DNA from: CAWVWF01 sp963933885
Lineage (GTDB): Bacteria > Bacteroidota > Bacteroidia > Flavobacteriales_C > GCA-002722245
Direction of reading: 5' to 3'
NCBI GenBank assembly: GCA_963933885.1
Contig: CAWVWF010000095.1
Coordinates: 1-13,486 of the forward strand
Length of the DNA: 13,486 nucleotides
The position numbers and the translations under genes are program-made. Of this stretch, positions 1-6,949 are shown in pieces. Every line of letters starts with the position of its first letter. The first letter of the stretch is position 1. Under the pieces are notes generated by a model that was not told the origin of the DNA, searched no databases, and worked only from the letters and a program-made list of their open reading frames with translations.

Positions 1-928
1 CCTGAATTGTAATTGGTTCTTTCGTTGAATTTGTTAACTCAATATATTCAGTTTTACGAACTACAGTAACAGATGTGTTTTGAGGTATATAAGTTTTCAA
101 TACCTGAGCTAAATTCAGAGAAAACATATAATTTGAACCTCCATGTTCAGCCTCTTCACTAATAAATACCTTCCCGTTTCCATCCATATAAATGGCTTCT
201 TTTTGAGATTTATCAAACGTGATGGTATCAACACTTGTACCTTGAAAGTTTTGATCTGAAAAGTTATTAATCACAAAAAGGCTGTCTTCCGATAACAACA
301 TCAAATGCTTCTTATTATATGATAATGATGCACTTGTTATCCATCCATTTGTAGGAATACTATCTAATGGATAAGTGGTGTAATTCCCAGGCATATCTGA
401 GATTCTATATATTTTCGTTTGTTTTGATTCCGATCTGTTTTTAGTGAATAAAAGTAGGTGGTCTGCATACCAAATAAGCGCCTCGCAATCGAAATTCATT
501 TGATTGGCTTGTGGTGGGAAACTAGTTTGGTTTCCGTAATTAAAATGTATCTCTTCAGGCACTACAGTATCCTTACCAAGATCCGTATATGGTACTTTAA
601 AAATAACGAGATCATTTCTATCGTTGGTGTTGTTTCCAAAATCTGCAATGTAAATATTACCGCTTGGGTCGATTGTTAAATCCTCCCAATCTACATTTCC
701 TCCTTTGATATAAATTGAATCTACTAGTAAACCAGCGTAATCCATTTTATACAACTTGGAATCGTTACCGCTATCGTTAATTATCCAAAAGTGATTCTGT
801 AAAACAACGATTCCTGATGCTTCTGGGAGCTCCTTGGGTATTTCAAATTCAATATCTAAAACTACATCCTGAGCACTACAAGAGATGAGTGAAAGCATGA
901 AAAAAGAAATAAATAATCGTACTATCAT
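1..928 (-). CDS. Beta-propeller-like lipoprotein, C-terminus cut by window edge
   Basis: About 309 residues are visible, read from an ATG at 928-926 to the window edge with no stop. The N-terminus has a short hydrophobic signal ending in a lipobox (LISC, Cys17) followed by SAQ, so it is predicted to be exported and lipidated. The mature part has motifs such as NDSGN (about residue 50), DWEDLTIDPSGNIYIADFGNN (about residues 80-100) and later short beta-strand repeats, which resemble NHL/SMP-30-type beta-propellers of exported Bacteroidetes proteins. No catalytic residue is recognisable. Its ATG overlaps the TGA stop of the CotH gene by 4 bp (ATGA), so it is probably translationally coupled and is the third gene of the minus-strand operon. 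The lipoprotein call is solid. The propeller fold is inferred from motif spacing, and the function is unknown. Confidence 0.8.
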   Translation of the reverse strand, partial: MIVRLFISFFMLSLISCSAQDVVLDIEFEIPKELPEASGIVVLQNHFWIINDSGNDSKLYKMDYAGLLVDSIYIKGGNVDWEDLTIDPSGNIYIADFGNNTNDRNDLVIFKVPYTDLGKDTVVPEEIHFNYGNQTSFPPQANQMNFDCEALIWYADHLLLFTKNRSESKQTKIYRISDMPGNYTTYPLDSIPTNGWITSASLSYNKKHLMLLSEDSLFVINNFSDQNFQGTSVDTITFDKSQKEAIYMDGNGKVFISEEAEHGGSNYMFSLNLAQVLKTYIPQNTSVTVVRKTEYIELTNSTKEPITIQ

Positions 929-3351
929 TCTACAATTAATTTACTCGTTAATACAAAATCATCTCCTAAAACTCGAACTAAATATATTCCATTAGCCAAA
1001 TAATTAGGCGCAATCTCAATATTTTTATTCCCTGGTAAGCTTTCGCTTTGCTCCTCTTTAAAAACCCTTTTCCCGCGGATATTAAAAATTTCTATTGTAC
1101 GTGTTGTCTTTTCTGATTGCAAGAAATTTAATGTAATTGATTCCCCATATTGAGCTGGTGATGGAAATATTTTCAACTGATTTTCTATCGGTAAGTCTGA
1201 AGTGAAAATCGCTGTAATATCATCATTTGCATCAAAATCTATATTGAGCATTTTGGTTGTATATGTAGTTTCGTTAGAGTGAATCAACCAGTGTTTAAAA
1301 TGAAATCCTGGGTTCTCCTTAATCTCAATATCAATTGTATTGTTATTAAAATAATATCCACTCCAAGGGAACTCATCAAGTTGAATGGTATTCAATTCAA
1401 TACTTCCAGCATTTGGTGGAAAAACATCAAAAGTTAATTCATAAGGTGCTCCTGTTCCAACTGAATCTTGTAAATGTTGTCTTTGAAATACAGCTCTTTC
1501 TTCAACCCAAGGAGACATTTTTTCAATTTCGGCTTCCCAATTTCCATAAGAATTTCCCCACTTCGAAAAATGATATTCCATCTGAGGATATAAATGATTT
1601 TTAACCGAAACAACCGCTTCATCAAATCGTTCAACAGAAAAGGTTGTATTCATTAAGTCGGAATACCTATTTACAAAATACCTTGAAAAGTCTTGATTTT
1701 TCATCAATTCCTTAAATAGATTTACATGATGATTCACTAATGATTTCCCGAGTTGAAATCTTGCCCATATATTGTAATTTGATCCTATAAATGAAAACTT
1801 AGCCAACGAAGCATCTAAATCAAAAAAGATATATCGCCATTTCCCACCAGTTTTGGGTTTCCAGCATTTAAGATTGTTATTTGGCCAATCTGCATTTGCT
1901 AAAATTATTTCTGATGAAAAGTAATCTACAAAATTTCCTATATCTAATCTATCACTAACATATTGATAGTGATTCGCTACAGTTAAATCATTATCTATTG
2001 CATACTTTTCAAGGTTGTAATGATCCATTGAATCTCCATTAATAATCGCGTAACTTTCCTCTAGTAGGTTTAAACTATCCCTATGTATTCCTGTGTTTGA
2101 TTCCAAATATTGCTTCCCTACTTTCTCACGTAAATTATAAACACCCCAATTCTCTCCATTTACATAAGCCCTCACTGGTGTATAACCTGTTAATTCTAAA
2201 TCAAGCTTATCTTCCAGCATTATTTGATGTAAAATAGCATCTCTAAAATGAGTATAATTAAAATCTCCTCCTGAATTCCGAAGTACCAATCGTTTAAACT
2301 TATCGGTTTCTTTGGTAGAAAATAGTTTTGCTTTCAATCGTTTCTCTCCATAATCTTCTCGGAAAATTAAGCGTAATGGTTTCTGTGTTTTAGTCCTAGC
2401 CGATGTTCCTCCATGAGGTTTGAAGCCTATATTTCCAGAGAAAATAACTTGCTTGTTAGGCGAGATTAAATCAATGTATCCCCTAAACTCATCATTAGTC
2501 CAAAAGTTTGCTCCGTAATAAGGAAAAACAGAATCTGCATTATTTCCCATTTCAAAAATACCATAATCCTGACTGTAAAGGTTTTTAGGGTCTGAATGAA
2601 AAAACACTACTGGAAAATCAGGAGCCTTATCCTTAATATAAGTCTTGTAAATAATTTTTGAAGGAATATAATCTGTTTCAATACATCTTGCTGAGATAAC
2701 CAATGTAGTATCAAATACTATTGGTGTAGCATAGTTTAACGATGATGTACTTGGACTATCCAACTGGAAGGAATAAAATATTGGGTGATTTCCTGTTATC
2801 GATAAGGACACCGTGCTAGAGAAAAACTCACTTGGATTGGAAAAGCTTGGCGGACTACAAATCCCTAAAAACTCAGTGCTCGTATTTTCTAAATATGGTG
2901 TTGGTGTACTAAAATACTTCAATACATTACCAGTCCCTTTCCCGATACTTACATTTGAATATACTTCTTCCCAATCAATTTGATCAACTACACTTCCATT
3001 CAGGTAAAGCGATAATTCATCATCGAATCGATCCATAGAAAAATCGGTATGCGCTGTGTCGTTTTTAACTTCATTGTATTTAGATGCGAAAACCAGATAA
3101 ATTTCTCCTGGATTTAAAATCTTAGAAGGAAGTTGCCAAGGGCTAGATTTTGCATTTTGAATAGCAATAGAATAATCACTTAATTGAATAGCCGTAGCTC
3201 CAACATTTTTAAGTTCAAACCAATCACTGTTCTCACCATAATTATCAGTGATAATTCCCGAGTTAACAGCACAAACTTCATTTATAATAAGGTTTTGTGC
3301 GCTACAGTAAAGTGAAAGAATAGAAAGTAATATAGTGGAGTAGAATTTCAT
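925..3351 (-). CDS. Secreted CotH-kinase protein with lamin-tail domain and T9SS sorting domain
   Basis: An 808-residue secreted protein. It has an N-terminal signal peptide (residues 1-18, ending CSA-Q). A lamin-tail domain follows at about 20-125 (INEV, DWFELKN, WQLPSKILNPGEIYLVFAS). A chitobiase/hexosaminidase C-terminal-like beta domain lies at about 165-238 (PIFYSFQLDSP). The CotH kinase domain spans about 290-620, with GGTSARTKTQKPLRL near 314-328, NADWPNNN (Asp488) and FFDLD (Asp511, Asp513). By analogy with spore-coat CotH these should be the nucleotide/metal and catalytic positions, so protein phosphorylation is possible but untested. An InlB-repeat-like beta module lies at 636-716. 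The C-terminal 85 residues (KIFPSPAQYGES, IEIFNIRGKRV, LANGIYLVRV) form a type A T9SS sorting domain, predicting export across the outer membrane. It overlaps its neighbours by 1 and 4 bp, in the middle of a three-gene operon. This multidomain layout is common for Bacteroidetes CotH proteins, and the in vivo substrate is unknown. Confidence 0.93.
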   Translation of the reverse strand: MKFYSTILLSILSLYCSAQNLIINEVCAVNSGIITDNYGENSDWFELKNVGATAIQLSDYSIAIQNAKSSPWQLPSKILNPGEIYLVFASKYNEVKNDTAHTDFSMDRFDDELSLYLNGSVVDQIDWEEVYSNVSIGKGTGNVLKYFSTPTPYLENTSTEFLGICSPPSFSNPSEFFSSTVSLSITGNHPIFYSFQLDSPSTSSLNYATPIVFDTTLVISARCIETDYIPSKIIYKTYIKDKAPDFPVVFFHSDPKNLYSQDYGIFEMGNNADSVFPYYGANFWTNDEFRGYIDLISPNKQVIFSGNIGFKPHGGTSARTKTQKPLRLIFREDYGEKRLKAKLFSTKETDKFKRLVLRNSGGDFNYTHFRDAILHQIMLEDKLDLELTGYTPVRAYVNGENWGVYNLREKVGKQYLESNTGIHRDSLNLLEESYAIINGDSMDHYNLEKYAIDNDLTVANHYQYVSDRLDIGNFVDYFSSEIILANADWPNNNLKCWKPKTGGKWRYIFFDLDASLAKFSFIGSNYNIWARFQLGKSLVNHHVNLFKELMKNQDFSRYFVNRYSDLMNTTFSVERFDEAVVSVKNHLYPQMEYHFSKWGNSYGNWEAEIEKMSPWVEERAVFQRQHLQDSVGTGAPYELTFDVFPPNAGSIELNTIQLDEFPWSGYYFNNNTIDIEIKENPGFHFKHWLIHSNETTYTTKMLNIDFDANDDITAIFTSDLPIENQLKIFPSPAQYGESITLNFLQSEKTTRTIEIFNIRGKRVFKEEQSESLPGNKNIEIAPNYLANGIYLVRVLGDDFVLTSKLIVE

Positions 3352-3749
3352 TAATCTACAAACTTCACTATTGAAATATCTCCAGTATAAACTGTTTGGT
3401 TTTTATCTGTTATTGTAACCGTTTTAAATACAGCTTCCTCTCCACCCGGACAACTACAGTCTGAAAAAACATAAATCTTATAGTCTCCTTTTTTTAGAAA
3501 AGGGAACTCAAATTTACCATCATAGTTCGTACGAATATCGTCAGATTGAATTTCATCATCACCATATAAGATGTAAACTCGTTTTCCTTTCGCGCTATAC
3601 TTTTCTATTTCAACACCACTAACTTCACTAACACTTGTTACTTCAACTGTTCCCGAAATAGTGGATGAACCTCCAGTTCCTTCTTCCTTTTTACAGGAAA
3701 CTAAGGTTAATAAAACACAGGCTAAAGAAAATCTAATTAAAAGAGACAT
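3351..3749 (-). CDS. Small lipoprotein with carboxypeptidase-regulatory-like beta-sandwich
   Basis: A 132-residue protein with a signal peptide ending in lipobox LVSC (Cys19). The sequence right after the cysteine, KKEEGTGG, has the lysine/acidic character of the lipoprotein export signal that sends Bacteroidetes lipoproteins to the cell surface. The mature part begins with STISGTVEVTSV and continues through an NYDGKFEFPFLKKGDYKIYVF stretch, the typical core of a carboxypeptidase-regulatory/Cna-B-like beta-sandwich that is used for binding or as a stalk rather than catalysis. It also holds a Cys-Ser-Cys-Pro pair (about 98-101) that could form a disulfide or bind metal. Its TAA stop shares one base with the ATG of the CotH gene, making it the first gene of the minus-strand operon. 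A role as a surface partner of the CotH protein is inferred only from this coupling. Confidence 0.85.
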   Translation of the reverse strand: MSLLIRFSLACVLLTLVSCKKEEGTGGSSTISGTVEVTSVSEVSGVEIEKYSAKGKRVYILYGDDEIQSDDIRTNYDGKFEFPFLKKGDYKIYVFSDCSCPGGEEAVFKTVTITDKNQTVYTGDISIVKFVD

Positions 3750-3918
3750 ATCTAAAAGTATTTAATTCTTAGAAATAAACCCCAATTTACAAGTATTATT
3801 TCTTCTTTACAATTGAATAATAATCAGCAACTGAAGCTTAAATGAATTTAACATACGCTTTCAAAATGAGGTGAGATTATTCAATAAACAATGGCCTGAA
3901 AACAAATATGACGAGGCA

Positions 3919-3949
3919 TGAGTTTAGAAGACAAAAAACTTCAAACTCA
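3919..3949. repeat. Imperfect inverted repeat (hairpin or operator)
   Basis: TGAGTTT-a-GAAG on the left arm pairs with CTTC-AAACTCA on the right arm around an ACAAAAAA loop. This gives an 11-bp stem with a single bulged A. It lies midway between the divergent genes and upstream of the predicted rightward start site, so it fits an operator or a leader structure of the leftward transcript better than a terminator. No gene ends here, and there is no T tract directly after either arm. Confidence 0.5.
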
Positions 3950-4012
3950 AGACTCTTAAACCGCTATACACACAAACTAATTTGAAAATTTAATGGTATC
4001 AAAAATTAAGAC

Positions 4013-4020
4013 TAAATTTG
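4013..4020 (+). promoter_or_regulatory. Candidate Bacteroidetes -7 box for the TIR operon
   Basis: TAAATTTG matches the Bacteroidetes primary sigma factor -7 consensus TAnnTTTG exactly, 98 bp upstream of the first ATG of the plus-strand operon. The matching -33 element is poor: the nearest TTTG (3981-3984) is 28 bp away instead of about 19-21. The call therefore rests on one element. Transcription would begin near 4026-4028, giving a leader of about 90 nt. Confidence 0.4.
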
Positions 4021-4118
4021 CACAAAGTTTCTCTTAGATTTCACCTCTAAAAGATCACTTTTGGCTTGAGAGCTACAATTATTTATAGTAGGTCTAAAAA
4101 ATAAATTTTTGGGAGAAA

Positions 4119-4481
4119 ATGAAGAATATTAAACTGTACATGGGCGATAACTCTAGTGATTCTTCGGGATTACTAAAGGAACTTGAACAGCAAGCCAACG
4201 ATGTAAAGCTCGAGGTCCTTTCCGGTGACGATAAATTAAAAGATGAATCTGATTTCATTTTTTATGTTTTCACACCTAAATCAAAGGGTATAAACACGAT
4301 AGTTAACGTCGTAAATGATTCAAATTATTTCAAAGGAAAAACAATCTTTTTAGTGCTTAATGAAGATAATGGCTTCACTTCGCATCAAGTTAAATCGTTA
4401 ATTGCCACTGGAAAAATGGTGAAGTTAAACGGTGGACAATGGTTTGACAATTGGAATGAATTAATTGAATTCCTGAAATAA
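4119..4481 (+). CDS. Small NDT-like (nucleoside deoxyribosyltransferase fold) protein, probably inactive
   Basis: A 120-residue soluble protein with no signal peptide or membrane segment. Its core SDFIFYVFTPKSKG...NVVNDS...KGKTIFLVL (about 44-80) aligns with CDYVLYVLTPKMTG...AEVTDDS...PDKTIYCYL in the N-terminal domain of the gene at 9665. That domain belongs to the nucleoside 2-deoxyribosyltransferase-like family. Two family hallmarks are changed. The GGTVNGS loop is replaced by MGDNSSDSS, and the probable catalytic Glu (Glu68 in the paralogue) is Asn63. It is therefore likely a non-catalytic relative that binds a nucleotide or its partner protein. A GGGAG sequence (4111-4115) sits unusually close to the ATG. 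The gene is first in the operon, 10 bp ahead of the TIR gene; in the downstream paralogue the equivalent domain is fused to TIR, which suggests physical association. Confidence 0.75.
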   Translation: MKNIKLYMGDNSSDSSGLLKELEQQANDVKLEVLSGDDKLKDESDFIFYVFTPKSKGINTIVNVVNDSNYFKGKTIFLVLNEDNGFTSHQVKSLIATGKMVKLNGGQWFDNWNELIEFLK

Positions 4482-4491
4482 ATAACGAACT

Positions 4492-6948
4492 ATGACAACA
4501 AGTGACGGAAATAAGTCTGAAAAGCCTTTGTATAGTTTTAACTCAGGGATCATTCGCAAAAGTGAATATTTCGATCTTTTCATTTCTTACAAAAGAGATA
4601 ACGGAGGAGATCATGGTCAGAAATTAGCCATTGAACTTCACGATAGATTAACAAAAGACGGGTTTAAAGTTTGGTTGGACAACGAAGAAATTGGTTTCTC
4701 AAACAACTTTGAACAACGTATTGAGCAAGCATTGCTTCATTCTAAAAAAGTAGCTTGTGTTATAGGACCTGAATGGGTAGAATCTCCAAATTGTAGATTC
4801 GAAGTTAAAAAGGCCATAGAATTTGAAAAAAGGATAATTCCTATTCATTATCAAGAATTTAGAGCGCTTTTAGCTTCTAAAAAGAAAGAAGGTTTACTTA
4901 CCGAAAAAGAATGGTTGCGAATTGACCGTCCTCAAGAAATTGATTTTAGTAATCCTAATAAAAGCCAAGCTGGTTATGAGGATTTAAAGTCTGTATGTAA
5001 ACTTCATGATGACATTACACTTCAGTTTAATAAAATATTATCTGAAAGTTATTATTGGGATACCCACAATCGTCCTAAGAGTATGTTATTGTCTGGAACG
5101 GCATTATCAAAAACCAAAATATTAAGATCCAAATGTAAAGCCGACGAAGAATTACCAACCTTTACGGCACTTCAAAACAGCTTTCTGGAAGCATCTGAAA
5201 AAGTTGTTAAAACGGAAGTTACGGATAAGAAAAAAGTATATATAGCTTTTTCTAAGGATGAAACTGAATATGCATCTGAGCTTAATACAGAACTTAAGCT
5301 TCATGGTGTTACAACCTATTTTGATGACGACTTCTCAAAAGAAGCTGAAACTGAATCAGGATTTATTGAACAAATTTTAAATTGTGAGACAATTCTTGAT
5401 ATTGAGACGAAAACAGTTACAGATAAAAATGATCTAAGACTAAATTTTGCTCGATCAAACAATAAAAGAATTCTTAAGATTACAGACGCTACTGCCACTA
5501 AAGAAAAGTTAGAGGCTGAAGGTCAAAAGAACATTCATATTTGGAACGATCAATTAGGTATTGATGAATTGGTCACACTTATTAATGGTGATAAAGCATA
5601 TAATGCATTTCATTCTAAACTTTTAGGTCAAGCCTACGAGTGGGAGAACAACGAAAAGAATGAATCCAATTTATTGGGGTTAGAAGATGCGAAAAGTAGT
5701 AAAGATTGGTACAAAAATGCTGAGAAGACTGCCTTAGAGCCTCAGCCAAACTTATCCATGATTAATTACGTGGAACGAAGTCTGGCTCATGCTGAGACAT
5801 TAAGGAAACGAAAAATCGGTCTCTTTTGGACTGCCGGTGTTGCTATTGCCTTAATCGTTACGCTAATCACCATTACCTTCGTTACAATGGATAAGCTTGC
5901 TGTGGCAGACAAGAAGGCTAAGGATGCGATTGAAATTGCTCAAGCAGAGGCAGCTAACGAAATTGACAAAACTCAAAAAGCGGCTAACGTTAACATTCGA
6001 AAGGCAAAACTACAGGCAGACATTAACATCGAAAAAGCTCAAACAGCAGCTGATTTTAATATAAAAACTGCTCAAGAGGAAGCAAAGTACGAAATTCAAC
6101 TTGGTCAAAACAGGGCTAAAAGAGATATTGATATTGCGCAAAAAGCAATGCAAATAAAAGTTGAGATCCAGAAAGGTTTAGCAGATAGTTTAGGTCAATT
6201 AGCAAAAGAGAAAGCAGATGAATTTGTTTTATCACAAGCAAAATTGAATACCACAAACAAAAAAACCAGAGCTTCCAAATTGTCACTTGAAGCTTATGAT
6301 AGAATCATAGATGGAGAGTATAATAAATCTAAAGAAAAGGCGGATTCGGCTGTGAAGATCTATATTGAAATCAAGGAAGATTATGAAACAGATGTTCTTT
6401 ATAGAACTTACTATTCAATCCTCAAAAATTCAACTTCAAACGAAGAAAAAGAATTACCGGTTTCTGACTATATAGTGAAAAAAAGGGTTGATTGGAACAT
6501 CGTTAAAAAACTCGGAATTGATCGCGACGAGGTACAGATTTACACTATGAAATTATCTAAATCTAGCAGCCTTGGTGCACTAGGTTTAAAATCGGGTAAA
6601 ATTATTTTGTTTGATACAGCTACATATAAACAAACCGATACAATTTCCATTGGGAAAAACAGAGTTACCTCTATTGATTTCAATGAGAAAGGAGATCAAA
6701 TGATTGCGAGTTCTGTAGATTACAGATTTACAATTATTCCACTTGAAATCGGTACAGGTAAAAGAAATCAAGGTAAGCAATTGATTAGAATAAAATCTTT
6801 AACGAGAATTGAAGAAATTGACTACTTGGATGGAAATAATACAATTCGTACTGTTGGTGGGAAAATAGAAAACGAAAAGGGTGAGATGATCAAAAATTGG
6901 AGATCCTACCCTGCCACTGTTGAAGAATTATATAAAAAATTGAACTAG
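4492..6948 (+). CDS. Membrane TIR protein with duplicated TIR-linker module, hendecad stalk and short propeller-like end
   Basis: An 818-residue protein. TIR1 (about 27-125: DLFISYKRD, VWLDNEEI, ESPNCRFEVKKAI, KRIIPIHY) keeps the NADase-type glutamate as Glu104 in the Cys-x-x-Glu motif. A helical linker (about 162-240) is followed by TIR2 (about 247-332: KKVYIAFSKDE, VTTYFDDDF, KRILKITD), where the glutamate position reads Asn318, so TIR2 is probably inactive. A second linker (368-440: HSKLLGQAYEWENNEKNESNL, then NYVERSLAHAE) is the type found in TIR-WD40 and TIR-TPR proteins. One transmembrane helix lies at about 441-463, preceded by RKRK, which predicts a cytoplasmic N-terminus and a periplasmic C-terminus. 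Seven 11-residue repeats (479-555), a helical stretch (560-650) and one or two WD40-like blades (about 683-755) follow. A full propeller would need far more blades, so the C-terminus looks reduced. The start is the first ATG, 10 bp after the NDT-like gene. TIR1 is predicted to cleave NAD or make a TIR-derived signal. Confidence 0.9.
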   Translation: MTTSDGNKSEKPLYSFNSGIIRKSEYFDLFISYKRDNGGDHGQKLAIELHDRLTKDGFKVWLDNEEIGFSNNFEQRIEQALLHSKKVACVIGPEWVESPNCRFEVKKAIEFEKRIIPIHYQEFRALLASKKKEGLLTEKEWLRIDRPQEIDFSNPNKSQAGYEDLKSVCKLHDDITLQFNKILSESYYWDTHNRPKSMLLSGTALSKTKILRSKCKADEELPTFTALQNSFLEASEKVVKTEVTDKKKVYIAFSKDETEYASELNTELKLHGVTTYFDDDFSKEAETESGFIEQILNCETILDIETKTVTDKNDLRLNFARSNNKRILKITDATATKEKLEAEGQKNIHIWNDQLGIDELVTLINGDKAYNAFHSKLLGQAYEWENNEKNESNLLGLEDAKSSKDWYKNAEKTALEPQPNLSMINYVERSLAHAETLRKRKIGLFWTAGVAIALIVTLITITFVTMDKLAVADKKAKDAIEIAQAEAANEIDKTQKAANVNIRKAKLQADINIEKAQTAADFNIKTAQEEAKYEIQLGQNRAKRDIDIAQKAMQIKVEIQKGLADSLGQLAKEKADEFVLSQAKLNTTNKKTRASKLSLEAYDRIIDGEYNKSKEKADSAVKIYIEIKEDYETDVLYRTYYSILKNSTSNEEKELPVSDYIVKKRVDWNIVKKLGIDRDEVQIYTMKLSKSSSLGALGLKSGKIILFDTATYKQTDTISIGKNRVTSIDFNEKGDQMIASSVDYRFTIIPLEIGTGKRNQGKQLIRIKSLTRIEEIDYLDGNNTIRTVGGKIENEKGEMIKNWRSYPATVEELYKKLN
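5926..6156 (+). repeat. Seven tandem 33-bp units encoding hendecad coiled-coil repeats
   Basis: Residues 479-555 of the TIR protein form seven consecutive 11-residue units with the consensus xI(E/D/R/K)xAQxxAxx, for example EIDKTQKAANV, NIRKAKLQADI, NIEKAQTAADF, NIKTAQEEAKY. Hydrophobic Ile and Ala recur at fixed positions, as in right-handed hendecad coiled coils. The units are diverged at DNA level, so this is an old protein repeat rather than a recent tandem duplication. It starts 15 residues after the membrane helix and would form a stalk and an oligomerisation element. Confidence 0.8.
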
Positions 6949-6949
6949 G

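Larger units (their letters stand above)
3750..4118. other. Gene-free divergent control region
   Basis: This 369-bp stretch separates the leftward CotH operon from the rightward TIR operon and must carry both promoters. I find no credible reading frame in it. It contains an imperfect 11-bp hairpin (3919-3949), a rightward TAnnTTTG box (4013-4020) and a short weak stem AAAAG-ATCA-CTTTT (4049-4062) that would lie in the leader of the plus-strand transcript. No good leftward -7 box was found; the best leftward candidate (AATACTTG) matches only 4 of 6 consensus positions. Confidence 0.6.

Noticed and set aside
458..679. Plus-strand 73-codon reading frame
   Set aside because: It lies antisense within the clear beta-propeller lipoprotein gene and its translation shows no domain or signal.
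3981..3984. TTTG as the -33 element for the TIR operon promoter
   Set aside because: It is 28 bp from the -7 box, too far for the usual 19-21 bp spacing.
4492..6948. Calling the TIR protein a Thoeris or CBASS effector
   Set aside because: There is no SIR2-SLOG ThsA-type partner and no CD-NTase in the window, and the architecture differs, so the name would be unsupported.
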